Part shown: positions 42,701 through 64,000 of the stretch, piece by piece | How the letters are laid out: each line of letters opens with the position of its first letter | Numbering within the stretch: the stretch's first letter is position 1 | DNA from: Macrotis lagotis | Lineage: Eukaryota > Chordata > Mammalia > Peramelemorphia > Peramelidae | Direction of reading: 5' to 3' | NCBI RefSeq assembly: GCF_037893015.1 | Contig: NC_133666.1 | Location: forward strand, 658,036,772 to 658,100,771 | Length of the DNA: 64,000 nucleotides | Program-made: the position numbers and the translations under genes | The notes under the pieces: generated by a model | Told to the model about the DNA's origin: nothing | The model's input: the letters and a program-made list of their open reading frames with translations, nothing else | The model's database searches: none

Positions 42701-43700
42701 CCACCTGTCACTCCCCATGCTCCCCCGCGGGGAGGGCTGTCTCCCCTCGCGTCAGGGGGTCCCCGGCGCCGCGGCCCCGGTCCTCCTCGGGCCACCGTTC
42801 CGCCGTCCGCCGTCCGGCCCGCGGGGCCCGTGGCCGCTCCCGGCCGGCCCACCCGCCGCCCAGCCCGCGGCCGCCGGCTCCCCGCCTCCCCCCGGCCCTG
42901 CCCGGGGCCGCTCACCGCAGCCCCCGCCGCCTCCGTCCCGGGCCTCGCTGGCGCCGCCGCTCCGCGTCCTCGTCCGAAGGCGGGAGGCGGCGGGCCCACG
43001 TGCTGCGGCCACCCCGCCCCCCGCCCCCCGCGGCTCCGGGCGCGGCCCCTCCCCCACGCCAGGCCTCGAGGGGCCGGGCCCGGCCGGCGGCCCAGAGGGC
43101 GGAGGCGCGCGGGAGGGCGGCGCGGGCCCGGGCCCCCCACTCACCGGCGGGCTGACGGGAGCTCCATGGGCGCGGCGGCGGCGGCGGTGGCAGCGGCGCC
43201 GCCTCCTCCTGCGCCTCCTCCGCCTCCGCCTCCTCTCCGCGAGCACAAAGCCAGGCCCGCCGCCCCGCCCCCCGCCCTGCGGCACCTGTGCGCACGCGCG
43301 GCGCCGGGAGGCCCCAGCCCGGCGGGCGGGGCGCGAGGCGGGGCGGCGGCTGTCCCGCGGCGGGCCGGCGGTCGGGGCGCCCGGACCGGGAGCCCCCCCC
43401 CGCCGCGCAGGCGCAGCGAGCTCCCGGGCGGATGGCGGCGGGCCGAGCCGGGACCCACCACGGCGCATGCGTCGGATGGGCGGGGGGAGGGGGCCGAGGG
43501 CCGGCCGGGCCCGGGCCCGGGGCCCCGTCGCGGCCCCCTCGGAGCGGAGCCCGGGTGGCGGCGGCCTCCCCCGCACAGGGGGACGCGCGGCCCAAGCCCT
43601 CCCGGCCGCCGCCGCCGCCGCCGCCGGCCCTCCCGGCGCTCACGTCTAGCGGCCAACGCGCGCCGAGCGCCCCGACGCCCGGGCCTGGGGCCCGGCCCCG
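1..43700 (-). CDS. EP400NL: EP400NL-like gene, 5' part (exons 1-6; continues beyond base 1)
   Basis: This gene-level entry covers a second EP400-type gene whose 5' end is complete and whose 3' end lies outside the window. Exons, in transcript order, are 43145-? (exon 1, CpG island), 19761-21099, 16331-16441, 12719-12806, 12201-12308 and 194-597. All have AG/GT borders and fitting phases, giving 675 open codons from the ATG at 21074. The protein follows the human EP400 N-terminus as I remember it, through the serine/proline/glutamine-rich leader, the [10 protein letters not shown] helical block, an acidic run, the KRPR patch and the QYDP region. EP400 is the p400 remodelling ATPase of the TIP60 complex; EP400NL carries only the N-terminal part in human. 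The call EP400NL rather than EP400 rests on position, because a complete EP400 3' end lies just upstream on the same strand. The alternative is a full-length second EP400 or an assembly duplication. Confidence 0.85.
194..597 (-). CDS. EP400NL: EP400NL exon 6
   Basis: This exon is 404 bp, with acceptor GGGTTTGCAG|GCGGAATG and donor CAACAG|GTATTC on the minus strand. Coding is [12 protein letters not shown], then a Gln/Pro-rich stretch with [19 protein letters not shown] and PQLPGR, ending ...[10 protein letters not shown]. It matches the region of human EP400 that precedes the long Ser/Pro linker before the HSA domain. It ends in phase 0, so the next exon, outside the window, must begin with a full codon. 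Whether that exon still leads to an HSA and ATPase domain or to an early end cannot be seen here. Confidence 0.94.
740..835 (+). repeat. MIR/THER-type SINE tail
   Basis: The stretch contains CCTCAGTTTCC..CTGTAAAAT followed by TTGGCCTAGACAATTTC and CCTTCCAGCTCTAAAATG. This is the typical end of mammalian core-SINEs of the MIR/THER group. It is an old, diverged copy. Confidence 0.6.
1500..3000 (+). repeat. Ancient CR1/L3-type LINE remains (tentative)
   Basis: Patches such as TTTTATCTTATTAACTTATTGC, CCTACCAGCTTTGTGACATG and TTAAGCAGAACAGGGGCTAA follow, in order, a very old mammalian repeat I associate with the CR1/L3 clade. Divergence is high and no open frame survives. The family name is from memory and should be treated as tentative. 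Confidence 0.4.
3030..3630 (+). repeat. L2/MIR-type remnant split by a SINE
   Basis: The segment reads ATATTTATCAAATGTATATC then GCTAAATGTTGTGGGAATAC, and later GGTTCCTTGTGAAATAAGCCTTGAGAAGG, which follows the L2-type mammalian consensus. A younger SINE (3145-3297) interrupts it. Confidence 0.5.
3145..3297 (-). repeat. Marsupial tRNA-derived SINE, 5'-truncated
   Basis: A minus-strand copy with a T-rich left end (poly-A tail), GCTTGCCCAAGGCCACACGG and CTCCTGACTCCAAAGCCGG. It lacks the usual head. A perfect 15-bp target duplication, CAGTTAGAATCTAAA, flanks it at 3130-3144 and 3298-3312. Confidence 0.9.
4025..4193 (+). repeat. Marsupial tRNA-derived SINE
   Basis: The head GGAGCAGCTAGGTGGCGCAG, the middle GGAGTCAGTAGTACCTGAG and an A-rich (AAATA)n tail are present. 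A perfect 14-bp duplication, ATATACTGAAAATT, flanks it at 4011-4024 and 4194-4207. Confidence 0.93.
5013..5171 (+). repeat. Marsupial tRNA-derived SINE
   Basis: The copy runs from TATCTAGGTGGTATAG to an A-rich tail and is flanked by a 15-bp duplication, AGAAAATAATAGGAG, at 4998-5012 and 5172-5186. Confidence 0.92.
6240..6660 (+). repeat. L2-type LINE remnant
   Basis: The segment has GGACTTAGCAAATGATTTGATGCTGG and GATATCTTGAATTTGAGATAATTG, patterned like the 3' region of mammalian L2 elements. It is old and strongly diverged. Confidence 0.4.
6665..7420 (+). repeat. Ancient CR1/L3-type repeat with a MIR-like patch
   Basis: The run GAGTTGGAAGATCCACGG, TTTAGTCCAATTCACATGC, AGGAACCCTCTAACTATAG and later GCCCAGAACTGAACACTGCA follows the same old repeat as 1500-3000, but an earlier part of it. 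A shorter partial copy lies at 11885-12030. The MIR-like piece near 7150-7210 was inserted into it. Confidence 0.45.
7420..7620 (+). repeat. MIR-like SINE
   Basis: The order GCCATTTATACAATAG, CTGCAAAGTAGGTGCTGAGATCCC, GTATTTGAACCCAGACAG follows the MIR core, with strong divergence. Confidence 0.5.
7623..7830 (+). repeat. Older core-SINE with tRNA-like head, split by a younger SINE
   Basis: It begins TTGCTCAGTGGATAGAACAC, continues with GAATTCAAATCCAG, and ends in CTACCTTGCAGGATTGTGG. The tail seems to resume at 7981 after the minus-strand SINE. Confidence 0.55.
7831..7980 (-). repeat. Marsupial tRNA-derived SINE
   Basis: A full minus-strand copy with a poly-T start and an end at GCCACCTAGCTGCCCC. 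It has inserted into an older SINE. Confidence 0.92.
9151..9307 (+). repeat. Marsupial tRNA-derived SINE inside HAL1 ORF1
   Basis: The copy starts GGGGCAGCTAGGTGGTGTAG. The flanks GAAGAAAATAGCATGTTA (9133-9150) and AAGAAAATAGCATATTA (9308-9324) are an imperfect target duplication, and ORF1 resumes directly after it. Confidence 0.92.
10590..10730 (-). repeat. Diverged tRNA-derived SINE inside HAL1
   Basis: The copy reads GGCCTGTCCGGGACCACAGG to CTGCACCACTCAGCTACCC. It is GC-richer and more diverged than the other copies, which suggests another subfamily. Confidence 0.75.
10947..11105 (-). repeat. tRNA-derived SINE, first of three in a row
   Basis: A minus-strand copy containing GGCCTGCCTAGGGCCACACAG and CACTGCGCCACCTGGCTTGCC. 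Its subfamily differs from that of the next copy. Confidence 0.85.
11106..11141. repeat. (ATC)n microsatellite
   Basis: About eleven tandem ATC units lie between two SINE copies. Confidence 0.95.
11150..11318 (-). repeat. tRNA-derived SINE, second of three
   Basis: A minus-strand copy of the common type with a T/G-rich tail and the end GCCACCTAGCCGCC. Confidence 0.9.
11319..11464 (-). repeat. tRNA-derived SINE, third of three
   Basis: A diverged minus-strand copy (TTGCGGGACAATGGGG to CACCACCTAGCTGCC) that directly abuts the preceding one. Confidence 0.85.
12201..12308 (-). CDS. EP400NL: EP400NL exon 5
   Basis: This exon is 108 bp, entered and left after the first base of a codon, so it is symmetric. 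Borders on the minus strand are ATATTATAG|ATTCACC and GCCCAAG|GTATCTG. It encodes [17 protein letters not shown], then [19 protein letters not shown]. The KRPR basic patch and the [12 protein letters not shown] motif match human EP400 closely. The basic patch could act as part of a nuclear localisation signal (inference). Confidence 0.93.
12309..12718 (-). other. EP400NL: EP400NL intron 4
   Basis: A short AT-rich intron without visible repeats or further signals. Confidence 0.85.
12719..12806 (-). CDS. EP400NL: EP400NL exon 4
   Basis: This 88-bp exon (29 codons plus one base) has borders TTCTAATAG|CAAATG and CCAAGCAG|GTATGG on the minus strand. It encodes [14 protein letters not shown], then [15 protein letters not shown]. 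It corresponds to the GS..V...LFKRQQ segment of human EP400 and is the most diverged of the exons seen, which suits a linker region. Confidence 0.85.
13475..13550. repeat. Polypyrimidine low-complexity tract
   Basis: A run composed almost only of C and T (CTTTCTTTCC-type units) on the plus strand. Confidence 0.85.
14230..14500. repeat. Two imperfect units spaced 138 bp apart
   Basis: The phrase TGCAAGAGCCGCACTGGAAAC at 14272 recurs as TGCAAGAACTGAGCTAGAAAC at 14410. Further matches follow it (ACAAGTGATCT/ACAGGTGTTCT, GGCTCTTGTACTCA/GACTCTTGGACTCA). The origin of the unit is not recognised. Confidence 0.6.
15194..15343 (+). repeat. Marsupial tRNA-derived SINE
   Basis: The head GGGGCGGCTAGGTGGTACAG, a full body and a short A tail are present. 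Flanks ATGCTTCTTCATTCA and ATGCTTCATTCA form an imperfect target duplication. Confidence 0.92.
15344..15485 (+). repeat. L2-type 3' end
   Basis: ATTCAATAAACATTTATTAAG, then GGTGCCAAGGATACAAAG and CCTTCAAGGAGTGAGTAA follow the mammalian L2 3' consensus. Confidence 0.6.
16331..16441 (-). CDS. EP400NL: EP400NL exon 3
   Basis: This exon of 111 bp (37 codons, phase 0 at both ends) has borders CCCTCAG|GTAAAG and TTTCAG|GTACTTTT on the minus strand. It encodes [20 protein letters not shown] followed by [17 protein letters not shown], nearly the human EP400 sequence just after SEVINDE. Being symmetric, it can be skipped without a frame change. Confidence 0.93.
17246..17400 (+). repeat. Marsupial tRNA-derived SINE
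   Basis: A full-length copy with head GGGGCGGCTAGGTGGCACAG and an (A)nG-rich tail. Confidence 0.92.
17980..18200 (+). repeat. Old marsupial SINE (MAR1/THER-like)
   Basis: TTCTTCATTCTGGAAGAAGAC and TATCAGGGAGGTGATGGCATG resemble an older marsupial/monotreme SINE. A related piece occurs near 35395-35420. Low certainty on the family name. Confidence 0.4.
18882..19035 (+). repeat. Diverged tRNA-derived SINE
   Basis: GCAATGTGGTGCAGTGAATAG to GCTTAACCCCATAGCTCC with a (CAAA)n-like tail. Confidence 0.75.
19761..21099 (-). CDS. EP400NL: EP400NL exon 2, main N-terminal coding exon
   Basis: This 1339-bp exon has the acceptor TTTGTTTAG| and the donor GAG|GTAAGAAG. The likely start codon is at 21074-21072, with A at -3, giving [11 protein letters not shown] and 438 codons in this exon. 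In order the protein shows a Ser/Pro/Gln-rich disordered stretch ([16 protein letters not shown]), the conserved [17 protein letters not shown] block, [15 protein letters not shown], a [17 protein letters not shown] segment, and a helical block [20 protein letters not shown]. After that come [17 protein letters not shown] and the acidic run [10 protein letters not shown] ending at SEVINDE. This is the EP400 N-terminal family region (Pfam EP400_N by recollection). No frame break is visible, which is unlike a pseudogene. The reading frame stays open 57 bases upstream of the ATG, but most of that is intron. Confidence 0.95.
21690..21925 (+). repeat. L2/MIR-type 3' end
   Basis: AACAGAATGGGAACTCTTTGTGGGCAGG and GTGCTCAGCACAGCGCCTG to CTTCATAAATGCTTGTGAC follow the mammalian L2 3' consensus. 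Similar tails lie at 22300-22412, 36990-37115 and 55670-55790. Confidence 0.65.
22040..22235 (+). repeat. Core-SINE (THER/MIR type)
   Basis: GAAGAGTTCTAGATTTGGCATC, GGACCTGGATTCAAATCCTG and GAGATCCTTTCCAGCCCAG follow an older core-SINE. It is plus-oriented and diverged. Confidence 0.6.
22482..22557. repeat. Mixed (GT)n / (TA)n / (CA)n microsatellite
   Basis: Alternating GT units, then AT-rich units, then about 12 CA units. Confidence 0.95.
23310..23645. repeat. 336-bp purine-rich tract
   Basis: The plus strand is almost pure G and A (GGAA-, GGGA- and GAAA-type units). On the transcribed strand the RNA is therefore C/U-rich. Long open frames on both strands here are artefacts of composition. 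Confidence 0.9.
24755..24887 (+). repeat. Marsupial SINE with internal deletion
   Basis: The head GGGGCAGCTAGGTGGCGCAG jumps from GGAGCACCAG to ACCTCAGACACTTAAT, so about 35 bases of the body are missing. It is flanked by AAAACTATGACAA on both sides. Confidence 0.88.
24901..24984 (+). mobile_element. Short L1 3' end insertion
   Basis: GGGAGGGAAGCAAGAATGGG, AAAATTGTAAAACTCAAAC and AAATAAAATCTTTC form the 3' end of a young marsupial L1. The same 13-bp target sequence as for the neighbouring SINE lies on both sides. Confidence 0.8.
25153..25295 (+). repeat. Marsupial tRNA-derived SINE
   Basis: GGGGGCAGCTTGGTGGCAGAG to AAGTCACTTAACCCCATTGCC, diverged. Confidence 0.88.
25603..25780 (+). repeat. 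Marsupial tRNA-derived SINE in LINE ORF1
   Basis: AAGGCAGCTAAATGGCACAA to ACCCTATTGCCTTGCAAAAA. Flanks TACTGATCAA on both sides are the target duplication, and the LINE frame resumes afterwards. Confidence 0.88.
26098..26250 (-). repeat. Marsupial tRNA-derived SINE in LINE ORF1
   Basis: A minus-strand copy. GATTTTCAAGGATT occurs on both sides (about 26087 and 26260), a target duplication. Confidence 0.88.
27617..27762 (+). repeat. Marsupial tRNA-derived SINE
   Basis: GGGGTTAACTAGGTGATGCAG to TTAATCCCACTGCCTT. ACTGAAAATCAA and ATTGAAAATCAA flank it. Confidence 0.88.
28832..28997 (-). repeat. Marsupial tRNA-derived SINE
   Basis: A minus-strand copy with T-rich tail, GCTTGCCCAAGACCACACAG and the end CTTAGCCTCCCC. 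AAAAAAGCACTAGA and AAAAAAGTACTAGA flank it. Confidence 0.9.
29780..31640 (+). mobile_element. Ty3/gypsy (Metaviridae) LTR retrotransposon fossil, pol region
   Basis: This is a fossil. Reverse-transcriptase traces at about 29790-30120 include a DDI motif and the downstream LKLS and YVGQ blocks typical of Ty3/gypsy. RNase H traces lie near 30480-30780 and an integrase-like part near 31240-31400. The order RT, RNase H, integrase fits Ty3/gypsy. A SINE (30152-30298) is inserted. No gag or paired LTRs were recognised; a segment at about 31900-32480 with a TATA-like TTTATAAGCC could be LTR-derived, but this is weak. The copy is broken throughout, with perhaps ten or more breaks, and is old, probably well before modern marsupial families diverged (inference from decay). 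Confidence 0.7.
30152..30298 (+). repeat. Marsupial SINE inside the Ty3/gypsy fossil
   Basis: GGGGCAGCCAGGTGGTGCAG to CTTAACCCCTTTCCCTTGC, with part of the body missing. It is younger than the element it sits in. Confidence 0.88.
31650..33410. other. Unassigned intronic stretch, possibly LTR-related
   Basis: This follows the Ty3/gypsy fossil. It contains a CT-rich part, a TATA-like box near 32170 and a (TG/TA)-rich run near 33020-33060. I see no coding sequence. It may hold remains of the retroelement 3' end, but no matching partner was found on the other side. Confidence 0.3.
33560..33925 (+). repeat. L1 3' end
   Basis: TGGAAAGACCTGCATGAACTG, CAACATGACTAACAGGGAAA and ACTAGGCTTCCATATAATTGG follow the common 3' end of older marsupial L1 elements, ending in AAAATAAAATAG. 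Confidence 0.75.
33960..34400 (+). repeat. L2-type remnant with a core-SINE tail
   Basis: GCAGAGAAGTGACATGGTCAAACC belongs to the L2-type consensus. TCTTCTGTAAAATGAAGAG near 34312 is a MIR/THER-like tail. Confidence 0.5.
35395..35563 (-). repeat. Old SINE pair (MAR1-like piece plus tRNA-derived SINE)
   Basis: TTCATTCTTGAAGAGGATGATG is followed by a minus-strand diverged SINE ending in CCACTGTACCATCTAAGC. Confidence 0.6.
35570..36700 (+). repeat. L2-type LINE remnant
   Basis: ATCACTTTGGTGGTTCTGTGG, TTGAGGCAAGGAGATTATTG, GCTATTGCAATAGTTCAG and GAGGCAAATGCTACAGAG follow in order the L2-type 3' half. Decayed. Confidence 0.6.
36860..37115 (+). repeat. L2/MIR-type 3' end
   Basis: ACTGGAATGTCAGCTCCTCAAAGGC and GCACAGTCCCTGGTACACAGTAAATATT follow the L2 3' consensus. 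Confidence 0.6.
37969..38160 (+). repeat. Core-SINE (THER/WSINE type)
   Basis: ACAGTGGAAAGAGAACCAG, TCTCAGTTTCTTCATCTATAAAATG and GGACTAAATGGCTTCTGAGG give a nearly complete older core-SINE. Confidence 0.7.
38785..38939 (+). repeat. Marsupial tRNA-derived SINE, young
   Basis: GGGGCGGCTAGGTGGCGCAG to CCCCGTTTGCCTTGCAAAAA. AAGAGGCAGT occurs on both sides as the target duplication. Confidence 0.93.
39120..39715 (+). repeat. L1 3' end
   Basis: AAGAATTGGAAATTGAGGGG, AACTGATGCAGTGAAGTGAGC and a G-rich patch before AATAAAAATTAATTT follow the marsupial L1 3' region. A local duplication, ATAATGATGTTATTATAAA, lies at 39375 and 39407. Confidence 0.65.
39716..39745. repeat. (TA)n microsatellite
   Basis: About 14 TA units. 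Confidence 0.95.
40371..40527 (+). repeat. Marsupial tRNA-derived SINE, young, perfect target duplication
   Basis: The copy begins GGGGCAGCTAGGTGGCACAG. The 20-bp flank GAAATAATAACCTATTAGAA is identical at 40351-40370 and 40528-40547. Confidence 0.96.
40770..41215 (+). repeat. Two old core-SINE copies
   Basis: AGTCTGGAAGACTCAGATTT with CTCTCTGGGCCTCAGTAAAAT (40780-40935) and GCATAGTGGGAACTGAC with CCAGGAAGACC (41075-41215) follow the older core-SINE type. Confidence 0.5.
41500..42090. other. Unassigned stretch with loosely repeated motifs
   Basis: Phrases like GATGACAACTCTGGT (41797), GTGACAATTCTAATG (41832) and GATGAAAATTCTAGTC (41899) recur in a G/A-rich setting. No known repeat or gene was recognised. 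Confidence 0.4.
43145..43650 (-). CDS. EP400NL: EP400NL exon 1 (mostly 5'UTR; 5' edge uncertain)
   Basis: A strong donor, CCG|GTGAGTGG read on the minus strand, ends an exon at 43145 inside the CpG island. The 5' edge (transcription start) cannot be fixed, and the upper coordinate is a guess. The exon holds an ATG at 43167-43165 followed by ELPSAR. Joined to exon 2 this frame stays open and runs into the usual MHH start, adding 16 residues. Two other good donors in the island (exon edges near 42914 and 43641) could serve alternative first exons. In human EP400 the start codon is in exon 2, as far as I recall, so this exon may be entirely untranslated. Confidence 0.5.
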
Positions 43701-43734
43701 CTGGGGGGGCGGGGCGGGGCCTCTCGGACTCCCT

Positions 43735-43757
43735 CCCTCCCTCCCTCCCTCCCTCCC
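43735..43757. repeat. (CCCT)n short tandem repeat in the CpG island
   Basis: About six CCCT units in a row. Confidence 0.9.
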
Positions 43758-44197
43758 GGGGAGCCCACCACGACCCCGCCAAGGGGGGGCGCCCCGCCGG
43801 CTCCGGGCGCAGATCCGGGGGGCCCGGGCGCTTGGCCTTGCCAGTCCGCAGCGGCCCCCATGCCACAGTGTGTGCCAGGGCACGGAGCGGCCGGCTGCCA
43901 GGATGGTGATGGAGATGGTGGTGAGGATGGTGATGAGGGCGGCGGCGGCGGCGAGGGCGATGCGGCTCCGCATCCCGGGCCTCCCTGCCCGGCCCCACCG
44001 CCCCCTGCCCCGGGCCCCTGCCCCGGGCGGAAGGCCTGCCGCCCGGCTTTCTACACCTGCCTGACCCCCTCCTCACCAAGAGCATTTACAGAACATCTCT
44101 CCAGCTCTTCCCCAGAAGCAAGAATTGACCACAGGCCTCTGCCTACACCAGGTGAGAAGGCAGCTTGTTTTGCAGGCAAATAATGAAGATTTAGTGT

Positions 44198-44203
44198 TTT
44201 ATT
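44198..44203 (-). terminator. EP400: Poly(A) signal AATAAA, distal
   Basis: AATAAA on the minus strand, about 130 bases before the CpG island begins. It is one of two candidates for the end of the EP400 mRNA. Confidence 0.55.
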
Positions 44204-44239
44204 ATCACTAAAATACTGTGCTAGGAAAAACAAAACAAA

Positions 44240-64000
<19,761 letters not shown>

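Larger units (their letters stand above)
21100..43144 (-). other. EP400NL: EP400NL intron 1 (22 kb, transposon-rich)
   Basis: This large first intron separates the CpG-island exon from the main coding exon. It carries a decayed long LINE, a Ty3/gypsy fossil, several L1 and L2 tails and about ten SINEs. Apart from repeats, nothing coding was recognised. Long first introns next to CpG promoters often hold enhancers, but no specific element is visible here. Confidence 0.75.
42590..44060 (-). promoter_or_regulatory. EP400NL: CpG island promoter of EP400NL
   Basis: About 1.5 kb is very GC-rich and dense in CG dinucleotides, in sharp contrast to the AT-rich surroundings. There is no TATA box. Visible candidate sites are an NRF1-like GCGCATGCGT at 43463-43472, a related CGCGCAGGCGCAG at 43405-43417, a YY1-like GATGGCGGCG at 43431-43440 and an E-box CACGTG at 42997-43002 (another at 42484-42489). 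Three donor sites read on the minus strand, and the large coding exon downstream, set the orientation. The long open frames on both strands result from the lack of AT-rich stop codons. Confidence 0.88.

Noticed and set aside
42400-44085. Many long open frames (up to about 490 codons) on both strands in the CpG island
   Set aside because: GC-rich sequence lacks stop codons by composition. The translations are Pro/Arg/Gly/Ala runs with no domain, and they overlap in all frames.

Overview
The window looks like nuclear DNA of a marsupial. It carries about 25 copies of a tRNA-derived SINE of marsupial type (head GGGGCAGCTAGGTGG, tail ending CTTAACCCCATTGCCTTGCAAAAA), marsupial-type L1 and half-L1 elements, and much older CR1/L3-, L2- and MIR-like remains. 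All recognised host genes are on the minus strand, so transcription runs from 64000 towards 1. Species-level assignment was not attempted, and all family calls were made by eye from remembered sequences.

Right part (64000 to about 44200): the 3' end of EP400, the p400 SWI/SNF-type remodelling ATPase of the TIP60/NuA4 complex. Ten exons with consensus splice sites and compatible phases encode the glutamine-rich C-terminus, including a 38-residue polyglutamine tract. A 2.9 kb 3'UTR follows with two AATAAA signals near 44.2 kb.

Middle (about 44060 to 42590): a dense CpG island, almost touching the EP400 3' end. It is the promoter and first exon of the next gene.

Left part (about 43150 to 1): a second gene on the same strand that begins like EP400. 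A large coding exon (19761-21099) opens with [11 protein letters not shown], and four more exons run down to base 194. They give at least 675 open codons homologous to the EP400 N-terminus, and the gene continues past base 1. In human, an EP400 N-terminal-like gene (EP400NL, also EP400P1) lies directly downstream of EP400 on the same strand, so I call this copy EP400NL. Human databases list it as a pseudogene or truncated gene, whereas here every exon seen is open and well spliced. The window therefore spans the junction of a head-to-tail tandem duplication.

The 22 kb intron 1 of EP400NL (21100-43144) and the EP400 introns are filled with transposon fossils. These include a decayed long LINE (23640-29340), a Ty3/gypsy retrotransposon fossil with recognisable pol parts (about 29780-31640), and L1 3' ends. 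A half-L1 with a target-site duplication (8114-11654) lies in EP400NL intron 5. A nested inverted L1 pair (55990-56930) lies in an EP400 intron. No tRNA, rRNA, CRISPR or prokaryotic features were seen.
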